A stretch of DNA of 64,000 nt from Microbispora oryzae (GCF_017896165.1 NZ_JAFCNB010000002.1:1-64000); one strand, 5' to 3'. Positions 8,819 through 18,270 are shown, numbered from the stretch's first letter. Notes: generated by a model not told the origin, from the letters alone. Numbers and translations: made by a program.

Positions 8819-9907
8819 CTATTGCCATGAAATTTCCCCGTTGAGGATGCCGAACAGGATGGCGTCGGCCCGCCCTCCCGGCACGGGCAGCGCCTGCCGC
8901 AGGATGCCCTCCTCGATGAACCCGGCCCGCCTCGCGACGGCCTGGCTGGCCAGGTTTCCCCGCGCGACCAGCAGGTGGACGCGGTGGAAACCCATGCCGA
9001 AGAGGTAGGCGGTGACCATCCTGGTCGCCTCGGCGGCGTACCCCTGCCGTCGTGCCCACGGCGCGATCCAGTACCCCAGCTCGGCGTCCCCACGCTCGTG
9101 GTCCTCCCGTTGCACCCCTATCGCGCCCGCGAGGCGTCCCCCGTCCCTCGGCTGGATCGCGAAGTTGCCACCATAGCCCGGCCCCACATTGTGCGCGAGC
9201 CGGGTGACCCATTCCAGGGCCCGCTCCAGCGTGTACCCCTCCGCCCAGGTCATCCAGCGGGCGATCTCGGGGTCGTCGCGCACGGCGTCCACGATGTCGA
9301 AGGCGTCGCGCCGGGCGTACGGGCGCAGGATCAGGCGGTCGCTCTCCAGGCGTCGCCGCTCGCCGCCGCCCGTGTCGTCCTTGAGCAGGCCGAAGACGAC
9401 CAGGTCGTGCGGGCCGTCGTCTTCGAAGCCCGCGCCGCGCAGCAGCCCCTCGCGGACGAACCCGGCCTTCTCCGCGACCCGGATGGAGGCCACGTTGTCG
9501 GCGTTCGCCCGCAGCTCGACCCGCCGGAGCACCCCTTCGCCGAGCAGGCGCGCGGTGAGTCCTCGTACGGCCTCGGTGGCGTAACCCCGCCCGCGATGCG
9601 CCGGGTGCACGCCGTACCCGACCTCGGCGATGCCCATGCCCCACTGCGCCTTGAACAGGCTGATCGACCCGATGATGCCGTCCGCGGTCTCCATCGCCAG
9701 GTGGATGCCCTGCCCCGAGCGCCACAGCTCGTGCACGCCGTTCGAGAGCCACTGGCCGATCCCCGCGGGATGGCCGGGCGATCCCGGCGGCAGCGCCGTC
9801 GGCTGCGCGCCCGCGGCGATGACGGCCCGCACCCGGCCGGCGTCACCCTTGCCGAACGGCCGCAGGACCAGCCGTTCCGTGATGATCGTCAGTCGCTCGT
9901 CGAACAC
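8819..9907 (-). CDS. tandem-GNAT acetyltransferase
   Basis: A 362-residue protein with two successive RimJ/RimL-like GNAT domains. The first begins TERLVLRPFGKGDAGRV and has the acyl-CoA loop region HPAHRGRGYATEAVRGL. The second begins SDRLILRPYARRDAFDIV and has APWARRQGYAAEATRMV. Each domain is about 165 residues, so this is a genuine duplication fused in one chain. It would transfer acetyl from acetyl-CoA to an amine or peptide N-terminus; the substrate is unknown. The start is GTG at 9907. It stands alone, between the chelatase and lutC genes. Confidence 0.85.
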   Translation of the reverse strand: MFDERLTIITERLVLRPFGKGDAGRVRAVIAAGAQPTALPPGSPGHPAGIGQWLSNGVHELWRSGQGIHLAMETADGIIGSISLFKAQWGMGIAEVGYGVHPAHRGRGYATEAVRGLTARLLGEGVLRRVELRANADNVASIRVAEKAGFVREGLLRGAGFEDDGPHDLVVFGLLKDDTGGGERRRLESDRLILRPYARRDAFDIVDAVRDDPEIARWMTWAEGYTLERALEWVTRLAHNVGPGYGGNFAIQPRDGGRLAGAIGVQREDHERGDAELGYWIAPWARRQGYAAEATRMVTAYLFGMGFHRVHLLVARGNLASQAVARRAGFIEEGILRQALPVPGGRADAILFGILNGEISWQ

Positions 9908-10042
9908 TCGTCACTCCGTGAAATGGGCGGGGCACCACAGTGACCCTAATCGGGAGGCGAGGTTACGAACATCCAGCGGGACGGTGACATGCGCAGTGAC
10001 ATGCACGCGACATGCACGGCTCGCGGAGCCGGAGGGGCGGGG

Positions 10043-10660
10043 CTAGGTGACGACGAGCACCTCCAGCGTGCGGGGGCCGTGCACCCCCTCGATCCGGTTG
10101 AGCTCGATGTCGCTCGTCGCGGAGGGGCCGCTGATCCAGGTCAGCGGCCGATCGGGGACGAGACGGGCGACGGCGTCGGGCACCCCGGCGACGATCTGGT
10201 CCGCCCGCACGACGCACAGGTGGTAGTCGGGCACGAGCGTGAGAGCGCGGCGGCCCTGTCCGGGGCCGGCGTCCAGGACGATCGTCCCGGTCTCCGCGAC
10301 GGCGACCGCGCAGGTGGTGAGCACGCCGTCCACCGTGTCGAGCTCGGCCGCGCCCAGTCCGGGGCCGTCCGTCATCAGCTCGACGCCGGGCACGGACGGC
10401 CACGGCTCGGGGAAGCCGCCGGGAACGACGATCCGCCGGGCGCCCCGCGCCGTGAGGGACGCGGAGATCCGCTCCGCCGCCCCGGTCTCGGGCACGACGT
10501 GCACGACCGCCCGGTAGTCCCCCACGCGCCGGGCGAACAGGTCCACGAGCCCGGTGTCCGGAAGGTCGCCGGCGCCGCGGTAGGCGCGCGGGATCTCGAC
10601 GTCCGGCGCTCCCGCGACGGCGGCGCGGATCCGGGCGAGGATGCGCTCCCGCGAACTCAT
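10043..10660 (-). CDS. lutC: LutC/YkgG-type LUD-domain protein of lactate utilisation
   Basis: A 205-residue LUD-domain protein beginning MSSRERILARIRAAV. It contains the family pattern VLTTCAVAVAETGTIVLDAGPGQGRRALTLVPDYHLCVV, read here across residues ~115-155. LutC is the third component of the LutABC iron-sulfur L-lactate dehydrogenase complex (lactate to pyruvate). The ATG at 10660 overlaps the lutB stop in ATGA, which fixes the start and indicates translational coupling; longer readings run into lutB. Confidence 0.92.
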   Translation of the reverse strand: MSSRERILARIRAAVAGAPDVEIPRAYRGAGDLPDTGLVDLFARRVGDYRAVVHVVPETGAAERISASLTARGARRIVVPGGFPEPWPSVPGVELMTDGPGLGAAELDTVDGVLTTCAVAVAETGTIVLDAGPGQGRRALTLVPDYHLCVVRADQIVAGVPDAVARLVPDRPLTWISGPSATSDIELNRIEGVHGPRTLEVLVVT

Positions 10661-12090
10661 CGGCGGCCTCCGTCCGTGCGCTCCCACCACGCGCGGAACG
10701 ACTCCGCGGGCAGCTCGGGGACGTCTCTCGTGTCACTCCAGCCCCCCATCGGGCCGGGCAGCCGTTCAGGGGCCAGCCGCCGCAGCCGGCCGCCGAGCCG
10801 CTGCATCCGGGCGAGCCGCCCGGACCGTTCGAGCACCCAGCCCGCCGCGGCCATCCCGGCCCGCTCCGCCACCGGGTGACGGGTTTTGGCCCTCAGGTGG
10901 ACCAGGACCGCGGGGATGTCGATGGCCACCGGGCAGACCTCGTAACAGGCCCCGCACAGCGAGGACGCGTACGGCAGCGACCGTTCGAGCTCCGACTCCA
11001 TGCCGTGGAGCTGGGGAGTCAGGATCGCCCCGATCGGCCCTGGATAGACCGATCCGTACGCGTGGCCGCCCACCCGTTCGTACACGGGACAGACATTGAG
11101 GCACGCCGAGCAGCGGATGCAGCGCAGCGCCTGGCGGCCCGTCTCGTCGGCGAGGACGCCGGTCCTCCCGTTGTCGAGCAGCACGAGATGGAACTCCTGG
11201 CCCTCCGTCGCGCCCGTCCACATCGAGGTGTACGGGTTCATCCGCTCGCCGGTGGAGCTCCTCGGCAGGAGCTGGAGGAAGACCTCCAGGTCACGCCAGG
11301 TGGGCACCAGCTTCTCTATGCCGACGACGGTGATGAGGGTCTCGGGCAGGGTCAGGCACATCCGGCCGTTGCCCTCCGACTCCAGCACCACCATCGTGCC
11401 CGTCTCGGCGACCGCGAAGTTGGCCCCCGAGATGGCGACCTTGGTGGCGAGGAACCGTTCGCGCAGGTGCACCCGGGCCGCCTCGGCGAGCGCGGGCGGG
11501 TCGTCGGTCAGGTCCTCCGGGGCGGGACGGCCCCAGCCCGCCATGCGCCCGGCGAAGACCTCCCGGATCTCGGCGCGGTTGCGATGAATCGCGGGGACGA
11601 GGATGTGCGAGGGCCGGTCGTCGCCCAGCTGCACGATGAGCTCGGCCAGGTCGGTCTCGTACGCCGTGATGCCCTCGGCGAGCAGGGCCTCGTTGAGCCC
11701 GGTCTCCTGGGTGACCATCGACTTGACCTTGACCACCTCGGTCTCGCCGGTGGCCCTGACCAGCCCGGCGACGATCCTGTTGGCCTCGGCGGCGTCGGCG
11801 GCCCAGTGGACGTGGCCGCCCGCGCGGGTCACCGCCTCCTCCAGCTGGAGCAGGTAGGCGTCCAGGTTGCGCAGCGTGTGGTCCTTGATCGCCTTGCCCG
11901 CCCGGCGCAGCTCCGCCCAGTCGGGGAGCTCGCTCACCACGCCCGCCCGCCTGGCCCGGATCGTCCGGGTCGCCTTGCGCAGGTTGAACCTGAGCTGCGA
12001 GTCCCGTACGGCGCGGGCCGCGCGGGCGGGGAAGCCCTCGCCCGCGGCCCCGGGCCGGGGGCCGGGAAGGCCGAGGAACGTCCTGGTCAC
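10657..12090 (-). CDS. lutB: LutB/YkgF-type iron-sulfur protein of lactate utilisation
   Basis: A 477-residue protein. An N-terminal LUD domain (with ETEVVKVKSMVTQETGLNEAL) is followed by a ferredoxin-like part with two 4Fe-4S motifs, CIRCSACLNVCPVY and CGACYEVCPVAID, and a C-terminal helical tail. It passes electrons in the LutABC L-lactate oxidation complex. The start is GTG at 12090, overlapping the lutA stop (GTGA), with sequence VTRTFLGLPGP. Expression is expected to follow lutA and to be controlled by the FadR-type operators at 12872-12897. Confidence 0.93.
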   Translation of the reverse strand: MTRTFLGLPGPRPGAAGEGFPARAARAVRDSQLRFNLRKATRTIRARRAGVVSELPDWAELRRAGKAIKDHTLRNLDAYLLQLEEAVTRAGGHVHWAADAAEANRIVAGLVRATGETEVVKVKSMVTQETGLNEALLAEGITAYETDLAELIVQLGDDRPSHILVPAIHRNRAEIREVFAGRMAGWGRPAPEDLTDDPPALAEAARVHLRERFLATKVAISGANFAVAETGTMVVLESEGNGRMCLTLPETLITVVGIEKLVPTWRDLEVFLQLLPRSSTGERMNPYTSMWTGATEGQEFHLVLLDNGRTGVLADETGRQALRCIRCSACLNVCPVYERVGGHAYGSVYPGPIGAILTPQLHGMESELERSLPYASSLCGACYEVCPVAIDIPAVLVHLRAKTRHPVAERAGMAAAGWVLERSGRLARMQRLGGRLRRLAPERLPGPMGGWSDTRDVPELPAESFRAWWERTDGGRR

Positions 12091-12857
12091 GCGGCACCCC
12101 CTCGCCCGCCGCGCGCGACGCCGGCGGCTCCGGTCACGGGTTCGGTCGCGGCGAGGATCTCGGCGAGGTGCATCACGCGCACCCCGGTCTTCTGCCGGCC
12201 GAGTGTGCCGCCGATGTGCGTCAGGCAGGAGTTGTCCGCGGCGCACAGCACCTCGGCGCCGGTGTCCAGGACGGCGCGCACCTTGTCGGCGCACATCGCG
12301 GCCGAGACGTCGGCGTTCTTCACCGCGAAGGTCCCCCCGAAGCCACAGCACTCCTCCTCGTTCGGCAACGGCACCAGCTCCAGGCCCCGTACCTTCCGCA
12401 GCAGCCTCAGGGGACGGTCGCCGAGGTGGAGCCCGCGCAGCGAGTGGCAGGTCGGGTGATAGGTGACCCGGTGCGGGAAGTAGGCGCCCACGTCGGTCAC
12501 GCCGAGCACGTCGACCAGGAACTCGGTCAGCTCGTGCACCCGCGGCGTCGTCTCCGCCACGGCCGCGGCGAAACCGGGCGGGCCGGGCAGGCGCGGGTAC
12601 TGCTCCCGCACCATCGCGGCGCAGGAGCCCGACGGCACCACCACCGCGTCGTACCCACTGAAGGCGGCGATCGTGTGGTGCGCCAGCCGCGCCCCCTCGT
12701 CGCGGTAGCCGGTGTTGACGTGCATCTGCCCGCAGCAGGTCTGGGCCGCGGGGAAGTCCACGTCCACCCCCAGCCGGCGCAGCAGCGTCACGACCGCCCG
12801 GCCGGTGCCCGGAAACAGGGTGTCGTTGACGCAGGTGATGAACAGGGCGACCCGCAC
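12087..12857 (-). CDS. lutA: LutA/YkgE-type (Fe-S)-binding protein of lactate utilisation
   Basis: A 256-residue CCG-domain protein, first gene of the lut operon. It has two cysteine-rich CCG motifs, TCCGQMH in the first half and ECCGFGGTFAVKN in the second, typical of heterodisulfide-reductase-like subunits that bind an iron-sulfur cluster. The GTG at 12857 is chosen because AGGAGGG lies just upstream and homologous proteins begin with V/I-A-L-F-xT-C. Longer readings run through the operator region and the divergent regulator. Confidence 0.92.
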   Translation of the reverse strand: MRVALFITCVNDTLFPGTGRAVVTLLRRLGVDVDFPAAQTCCGQMHVNTGYRDEGARLAHHTIAAFSGYDAVVVPSGSCAAMVREQYPRLPGPPGFAAAVAETTPRVHELTEFLVDVLGVTDVGAYFPHRVTYHPTCHSLRGLHLGDRPLRLLRKVRGLELVPLPNEEECCGFGGTFAVKNADVSAAMCADKVRAVLDTGAEVLCAADNSCLTHIGGTLGRQKTGVRVMHLAEILAATEPVTGAAGVARGGRGGAA

Positions 12858-12871
12858 GCTGCCCTCCTGTA

Positions 12872-12897
12872 TGGTCAGACCAAATATGGTCAGACCA
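12872..12897. promoter_or_regulatory. two tandem FadR-type operators between lutA and its regulator
   Basis: TGGTCAGACCA occurs twice, at 12872-12882 and 12887-12897, centre to centre 15 bp. Each is a palindrome of the TGGTnnnACCA class recognised by FadR-subfamily GntR proteins such as LldR/LutR. The site lies 15 bp upstream of the lutA start and about 50 bp upstream of the divergent gntR gene. It is well placed to repress lutABC and to autoregulate. Confidence 0.8.
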
Positions 12898-12945
12898 TAC
12901 ATCGCGGCCCGTCTCCCGGACCACGGGCGGGCGCCGGAGGATCGC

Positions 12946-13662
12946 ATGAGCGTCGATGACCGGGCCCCGGCCCGACAGGGCGGGCGCCCGCGCGCCTTCG
13001 AGGAGGTCCTCGCCCGGATCGAGGAGCGCATCGCGGCCGACGGGCTGACCGTGGGCGACCGGCTTCCCGGGGAACGTCAGCTCGCCGAGCAGCTCAACGT
13101 CGGCCGGTCGTCGGTCCGTGAGGCGCTGCGCGTGCTGGAGACGCTCGGGGTCGTCTCGTCGCAGGCCGGCCGGGGACCGGACGCGGGAGCCGTGCTGACC
13201 TCACGCCCCGCGGGCGCGCTCGCGGGCCTGCTCCGGCTGCACCTCGGCCTCGCCACGCTGTCGCTGCGCGAGGTGGTCGACCTGCGGCTGATGGTGGAGC
13301 AGTGGTCGGCCGAGCACGCGGCCCGGTCGGGGGAGGGCCTCGCGGAGATGGCCGCCGCCCTTGCGGGCATGGACGCCGCGACCGGCCCCGGGGAGTTCGT
13401 CGCGCACGACGTCGCGTTCCACCTGGCGATCGCCGCCGCGTCGGGCAACCGGCTGATCGTGGCGATCATGGAGGCGGTCCGCGGGGCGGTGCACCGCTAC
13501 GCCGTCGACGCGGTGGCCCGGCTGGGCGGCACCTCCGGTCTGCAGGCGGATCATCGGCGCATCCACGCGGCCATCGGCGCGGGCGACGCCCCTGGGGCCG
13601 CCGCCGCGATCGCCGCGCACCTCGCCCGCGTCTACCCGCCCGGCGACGTCCCAGGAGAGTGA
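12946..13662 (+). CDS. FadR-family GntR transcriptional regulator, probable lut repressor
   Basis: A 238-residue regulator. The N-terminal winged helix has LPGERQLAEQLNVGRSSVREALRVLETLGVV. The C-terminal FCD domain has the acidic/His metal-site pattern, with HDVAFHLAIAAASGN and later DHRRIHAAI. The ATG at 12946 is preceded by GGAGG. It is divergent from lutABC across a gap holding two TGGTCAGACCA operators, so it is very likely the lactate-responsive repressor of that operon. The ligand is inferred from context. Confidence 0.88.
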   Translation: MSVDDRAPARQGGRPRAFEEVLARIEERIAADGLTVGDRLPGERQLAEQLNVGRSSVREALRVLETLGVVSSQAGRGPDAGAVLTSRPAGALAGLLRLHLGLATLSLREVVDLRLMVEQWSAEHAARSGEGLAEMAAALAGMDAATGPGEFVAHDVAFHLAIAAASGNRLIVAIMEAVRGAVHRYAVDAVARLGGTSGLQADHRRIHAAIGAGDAPGAAAAIAAHLARVYPPGDVPGE

Positions 13663-13754
13663 TGCGGCTCGGCGAGCCGGCCGGGGCCTGATTAGCGACG
13701 TCGCGGACGGGATAAGAGTGATTGCAGTGTCCGCGGGCTTTGGGGGAGTGACGC

Positions 13755-14516
13755 ATGCGGCCGACGTCGGCAGAGGTGAGCAGGGCGGCCGCCGGTGTCT
13801 ACGCGGGCCTGTCTGCGCAGATGGCCTCGGTGGTCGCGCTGGCCGTGTTCGAGGAGACCCGGGGCCGCCGGCTGGTCCGGCAGGTGGCGGCCTTCGGCGG
13901 CGACCCGCACGCCCCCGCCGCCCGCGAGGTGGCCGGGGCCGCGACCGCGTTCGCCCTGCTGATCCTCGTCGTGGTCGCGGCGACCGCCGCCTGCGCGCTG
14001 GCCTACCTCACCTGGCTGCGCCGGGTGCGGCCGGACGTCCCGGGCATCGCGCTGACCGCTGCGTGGCTCGTCCCCGGGGTCAACCTGGTGGCTCCGCCGC
14101 TCATCGCCGACCGCGCCTGGCGGGAGGCGGGCGGGACGCGCGACCGGTCCCGGTGGCTCGTGCTGCTCGGCTGCTGGTGGCTCGCCACCCTCGCCGCGCT
14201 CGCCACCGTGGCGGGCCGTCCCGGCGACGGCGGCCTGGTCGGGGTCGGCGTCCCCGAGGTCGTGACGCTGGCCGTCGCCGCCCTTCTGTGCGCGGCCACC
14301 GTACGCGAGGTCACGGTGGCCCGCGTCGCCCACGCGGCCCACGCGGCCGCCGTCCGGCGCGGGCCGGAGGCGGCCGCCGGTGACCGCGGCCGTCAGCGGC
14401 CCGGGGGCGGGCCCGAGCTTCCCGCACTGGCGTGCCAGAGCCGGCGGTGGGGCTCTCCCGAACCCGCCAGGAACCGGCCCTCCCGCGCCGCGGGCGGCGC
14501 CCCGTTGTCGGAGTAG
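13755..14516 (+). CDS. multi-spanning membrane protein, C-terminus overlapping dnaE2
   Basis: A 253-residue protein of unknown function. Hydrophobic segments lie roughly at residues 20-35, 60-90, 95-115, 135-155 and 165-185. The WLRRVRPD, WLVPGVNLVAPPLIADRAWR and WWLATL segments resemble the DUF4328 family of actinobacterial membrane proteins, but this is from motif memory only. The last ~40 residues are hydrophilic and encoded antisense to the end of dnaE2 (14393-14516). The real stop could therefore be this one, with a convergent overlap of 124 bp. Confidence 0.65.
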   Translation: MRPTSAEVSRAAAGVYAGLSAQMASVVALAVFEETRGRRLVRQVAAFGGDPHAPAAREVAGAATAFALLILVVVAATAACALAYLTWLRRVRPDVPGIALTAAWLVPGVNLVAPPLIADRAWREAGGTRDRSRWLVLLGCWWLATLAALATVAGRPGDGGLVGVGVPEVVTLAVAALLCAATVREVTVARVAHAAHAAAVRRGPEAAAGDRGRQRPGGGPELPALACQSRRWGSPEPARNRPSRAAGGAPLSE

Positions 14517-17500
14517 GGCGACAGCCGGTAGCCGTTGCCGTACTCCAGGGGCCGCCCGCCCACCCCGGCGCCGGGCGCGGGCCTCTCGTCCAGCACGGCG
14601 CGGACGGCGTCGAGACCGCGGTCGCGCCAGAGCCGGTCGAGCGCGACCAGGTCCCAGCAGTGCAGGGCCCGCAGCGAGACGGCCCGTCCCCCGGTGCGCC
14701 GGACCACGCCCCGCGCGACCAGCAGCCACGACCCGAAGACGGTGGCCGCGGTGTGGCCCTGCACCGACTCGAAGAACGTCAGGTCGACCGGTCCTGTGGA
14801 GTCGTCGAGCGTGGTGAAGATGACTCGCTGCCCCGACCGGACGGCGGGCGTCTGGGTGGCCACCTTCACCCCGGCGACCAGGATCTCCGCGCCGTTCCGC
14901 CGGCTGAGCAGGTCTTTCGCCCTGGTCACGCCGATGGCGTCGAGCAACTCGTCGTGGAAGGAGATCACGTGCCGGCTGACGTCCATGCCGAGGACGGCCA
15001 GCTCGGCCTCGACGGCCTCGGCCTCGGTCATCTCCGGCAGCTCCCCCGGCGTCACCCGCTCGGTGAACGCCATCGGCAGCTGCCCCGCCGCGCCCGCGGC
15101 GCCGCGGTCGAGCGTGCCGATCTGGGCGATCAGGTCGCGCCGCGTCAGCTCCCCCGGCCGCCACCGCGGCTCGCCCGGGCGCAGGCCGTGCAGCGCGTCG
15201 AACCCGCCGACCTCCACGATCCGCTCGGCCACCGGCCGGGACGGCCGGGCCCGCTCCCAGAAGTCCGCGAGCGAGGTGTACGGCCGCCCCTCGACCATCC
15301 GGGCGACCTCGGCGTCGCTGACCCCCTTGACCGCCGAGAACGGCACCCGCAGGCCGTACCCGCGGCCGAGCTCGGCGACCCGCGGCCCGTCCGGGCTGGG
15401 CTCCGGGACCGGGCCGGTCCGTTCGACCAGCCAGTGTTCCCCCGAGTGGTTGACGTCCAGGGACAGGACCTCGACGCCGCACTGGCGGGCCTCGTCGAGG
15501 ATCACCCGGTTGGGGTACATCCCCGGCTCGTGGGTGAGCACGCCGGCGAAGAACGCCGCGGCGTGGTGTCGCTTCAGCCAGGCCGACTGGTAGGTGGGCA
15601 GCGCGAACGCCGCCGCGTGGGCCTTGCAGAACCCGAAGCCGCCGAACGCGTCGAGCACGTGCCACGCCTGCTCGACGGTCGGTTCGGGGAACCCCCGCGC
15701 GCGGGCGAGCGGCACGAACCAGGCCCGCACCGCCTCCCGGCCCTCCGGCGACCCGAGGCCGCGGCGGGCCCGCTCCGCCTCCGACAGGCCGGAACCGGTC
15801 ATGACGTCGATGACCCTGAGGACCTGCTCGTGGAAGACGACCACCCCGTTGGTCTCCCGCAGCGCGTCCCGCAGGGCCTCGTGCGGGTAGCGCGCCTCCC
15901 GGAATCCGTGCCTGGCCTCCAGGTAGGGCGTGACCATGTCGGAGTTGACCGGACCGGGCCGGAACAGCGAGATGTCCACGATCAGGTCGTGCATCGTGCG
16001 GGGCTCCAGCTTGGCGACCAGTTCCCGCTGGCCGGGCGACTCGATCTGGAAGCAGCCGAGCGTCCGGGCGACGCGGATGAGGTCGTAGGTGGCGGGATCG
16101 TCGTGCGGCACGGCCTCCAGGTCGATCCGCAGCCCGTCGACCCGCTCGATCTCCCGCAGCGAGTAGGCCAGCGCGGACTGCATGCGCACGCCGAGCACGT
16201 CGAGCTTGAGCAGGCCGGCCTCCTCGACGTCGTCCTTGTCGAACTGCGACATCGGGAAGTCGAGCAGGCTCCGTTCGACGGGCGTGCGGTCGCGCAGCGA
16301 GGAGTTGCCCACGAGCACGCCGCACGGGTGCAGCGCGACGTGCCTGGGCAGCCCGTCGAGCCGCTCCGCCAGCCGGAACACCGTCTCCAGCGAGCGGTCG
16401 TTCAGGCCGCTGGCGCGCAGCTCCGGCAGGTCGGTCAGGGCCGCCCCGATCTGCCTGGCCCGCACGTGGGGGAACGCCTTGGCGATGACGTCGATCTCGT
16501 GTGGAGGCAGGCCCATCGCCGCCCCGACGTCGCGGATGGCGCTACGCGCCCGGTAGGTCTCCATCATGGACACGCAGGCCACGCGGGCCTCGCCGTACCG
16601 GTCGAGGATGGCGCGGTAGCAGTCGAGGCGGCGGGCGGACTCCACGTCGACGTCGATGTCGGGCAGCCCGCGGCGGCCCTCCGAGAGGAACCGCTCCATC
16701 AGCAGGCCGTGTTCGAGCGGGTTCACCTCGCCGATGCCGGTGAGATAGTTCACCAGGCTGCCGGCCCCTGAACCGCGGATCGCGCAGCGCACGCCCATCG
16801 AGCGGATCATGTCCGTGATGCCGGCGACTGTGACGAAGTAGCCGGAAAGCCGCTTCCGCTCGATGATCGTGAGCTCGGCCGCGAGGCGGCTCCTCGCCTC
16901 CTCCGACCGCTCCAGCCCCCGGCGTGCCAGCCCGTCCTCACACCGGTGACGCAGCAGCGGCACGGGGTCCTCGCCGATCTCCGGGAGGTGGAGCCGGGGG
17001 TCCTCCGGGTCGAGGAGCGGGACGATCTCGACCGGGTCGAGCGCGCACCGCTCCGCCGCCCGGCGGGTCTCGGCCAGCAGCAGGGCCGCCCGTTCCGCGT
17101 CGCCGCCGCAGATCCGCGACGCGACGCGGGCCATCTCCGCGCCGTCCTTCAGGTACGCGTGGGCGGTCGGGTGTTCCAGGTGCCGTCCGTCGAGGGGGAC
17201 GAGCTTGCGCGCCGCGTCGAGCACGTTGCCCACCTGGTGGTCGGCCGCGTCGAGGTAGCGGACGGCGTTGGTCAGCACGGCGGGCACGCCCATGGAGGCG
17301 GCCAGGCCCAGCATGCGCACGGCGATGTTCGCGTCGCGGTAGCCGTACAGGTCCACCACCTCGACGAGGAGGTCGGGCACGACGGAACGCCAGGCGGCGA
17401 GAAGGGCGCGCGCCTGGTCGTCACGGCGCTCGGCCACCGCGCGGCCCACGCCGGACCGCGGGCCGAGCATGACCGTGAGCGCCGGCTCGCCGTCCGGGCC

Positions 17501-17878
17501 CGTCGCGTGTTCGGACACCATCCCCGGTGTGACGTGCGGCTCCCCGCGCTCCCCCGCGTGGTGGGCGGCCGTGACGAGCCGGCACAGCGCGGCCCAGCCG
17601 CCGGAGCGGGCGAGCACGACGATCCGGGCGGGGTCGGCCCGCCTCCCGCGGCTCGCCGGGCCGCCGTCCAGGGCGAGGTCGACGCCGACGACGGGCGCGA
17701 TCCCCCGCTCGTGGCATGCCCGGATGTGCTTGATCGCGCCGTACAGGCCGTCGCGGTCGGTCAGCGCGAGCATGTCCATGCCGTGCTCGGCCGCCCGGCC
17801 GGCCAGCGCGCCGGGAAACGCGGTGCCGTACCGGAGAGAGAAGGCGGAGGCCGTGTGCAGATGGACGAAGGAGGCCAT
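14393..17878 (-). CDS. dnaE2: error-prone DNA polymerase III alpha subunit DnaE2
   Basis: A 1161-residue C-family polymerase. The PHP domain starts at FVHLHTASAFSLRYGTA and has the ALTDRDGLYGA motif. The catalytic Asp pair is PDIDVD (D407 and D409), followed by the palm motif LLKLDVLG. A helix-hairpin-helix region (around FGGFGFCKAHAAAFA and later) and an OB-fold (EILVAGVKVATQTPAVRSGQ) follow. Length and sequence fit the DnaE2 (ImuC) translesion class rather than replicative DnaE1. It is preceded by a DUF6504 gene and a LexA box, so damage-inducible mutagenic synthesis is expected. No imuB partner gene lies next to it. Confidence 0.9.
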   Translation of the reverse strand: MASFVHLHTASAFSLRYGTAFPGALAGRAAEHGMDMLALTDRDGLYGAIKHIRACHERGIAPVVGVDLALDGGPASRGRRADPARIVVLARSGGWAALCRLVTAAHHAGERGEPHVTPGMVSEHATGPDGEPALTVMLGPRSGVGRAVAERRDDQARALLAAWRSVVPDLLVEVVDLYGYRDANIAVRMLGLAASMGVPAVLTNAVRYLDAADHQVGNVLDAARKLVPLDGRHLEHPTAHAYLKDGAEMARVASRICGGDAERAALLLAETRRAAERCALDPVEIVPLLDPEDPRLHLPEIGEDPVPLLRHRCEDGLARRGLERSEEARSRLAAELTIIERKRLSGYFVTVAGITDMIRSMGVRCAIRGSGAGSLVNYLTGIGEVNPLEHGLLMERFLSEGRRGLPDIDVDVESARRLDCYRAILDRYGEARVACVSMMETYRARSAIRDVGAAMGLPPHEIDVIAKAFPHVRARQIGAALTDLPELRASGLNDRSLETVFRLAERLDGLPRHVALHPCGVLVGNSSLRDRTPVERSLLDFPMSQFDKDDVEEAGLLKLDVLGVRMQSALAYSLREIERVDGLRIDLEAVPHDDPATYDLIRVARTLGCFQIESPGQRELVAKLEPRTMHDLIVDISLFRPGPVNSDMVTPYLEARHGFREARYPHEALRDALRETNGVVVFHEQVLRVIDVMTGSGLSEAERARRGLGSPEGREAVRAWFVPLARARGFPEPTVEQAWHVLDAFGGFGFCKAHAAAFALPTYQSAWLKRHHAAAFFAGVLTHEPGMYPNRVILDEARQCGVEVLSLDVNHSGEHWLVERTGPVPEPSPDGPRVAELGRGYGLRVPFSAVKGVSDAEVARMVEGRPYTSLADFWERARPSRPVAERIVEVGGFDALHGLRPGEPRWRPGELTRRDLIAQIGTLDRGAAGAAGQLPMAFTERVTPGELPEMTEAEAVEAELAVLGMDVSRHVISFHDELLDAIGVTRAKDLLSRRNGAEILVAGVKVATQTPAVRSGQRVIFTTLDDSTGPVDLTFFESVQGHTAATVFGSWLLVARGVVRRTGGRAVSLRALHCWDLVALDRLWRDRGLDAVRAVLDERPAPGAGVGGRPLEYGNGYRLSPYSDNGAPPAAREGRFLAGSGEPHRRLWHASAGSSGPPPGR

Positions 17879-17930
17879 CAGCCCCTCCTCCCCGCCGCAC
17901 CGGCCGGAGAGGGACCCTGGAGCGTTCCCA

Positions 17931-18197
17931 TCAGTCCCACGCCCTCAGCAGGAGCCAGCCGTCGGCGGCGGTGTCGAATCGCAGTTCGTAGGTGCCGACC
18001 TGCCTGCCCGCCGCCGCCTCGACGCGCCAGAAGCGCCGCTCCCCCGGATCGGCGTCGGAGGTCTTCCACCACTCGCGGACGACCACCCAGTGATCCTGGA
18101 CCTCGCGGACGGTGTAGAGCCGGTCACGCCAGACGAACTGAGCCGGCCGGCCGTCCCGGACCCACACCTCGATCGGCTCGCCGTAAAGTCTGCTCAA
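17931..18197 (-). CDS. DUF6504-type small protein of the dnaE2 operon
   Basis: An 88-residue protein, MSRLYGEPIEVWVRDGRPAQ at the start, rich in Trp and Arg and ending in the strand-like YELRFDTAADGWLLLRAWD. Proteins of this kind commonly sit between imuB and dnaE2 in actinomycetes; the molecular role is not known. The start is TTG at 18197 with a GGGAGAAGGGG Shine-Dalgarno region. The gap to dnaE2 is 52 bp, and a LexA-like box lies about 75 bp upstream, so both genes probably form one SOS-regulated unit. Confidence 0.75.
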   Translation of the reverse strand: MSRLYGEPIEVWVRDGRPAQFVWRDRLYTVREVQDHWVVVREWWKTSDADPGERRFWRVEAAAGRQVGTYELRFDTAADGWLLLRAWD

Positions 18198-18270
18198 GAC
18201 CCCTTCTCCCTGTGGCTACGTGCCACCCGGGGGAAGACGGGCGGATGTTTCGGGCAGAAAAGCCGCTACT

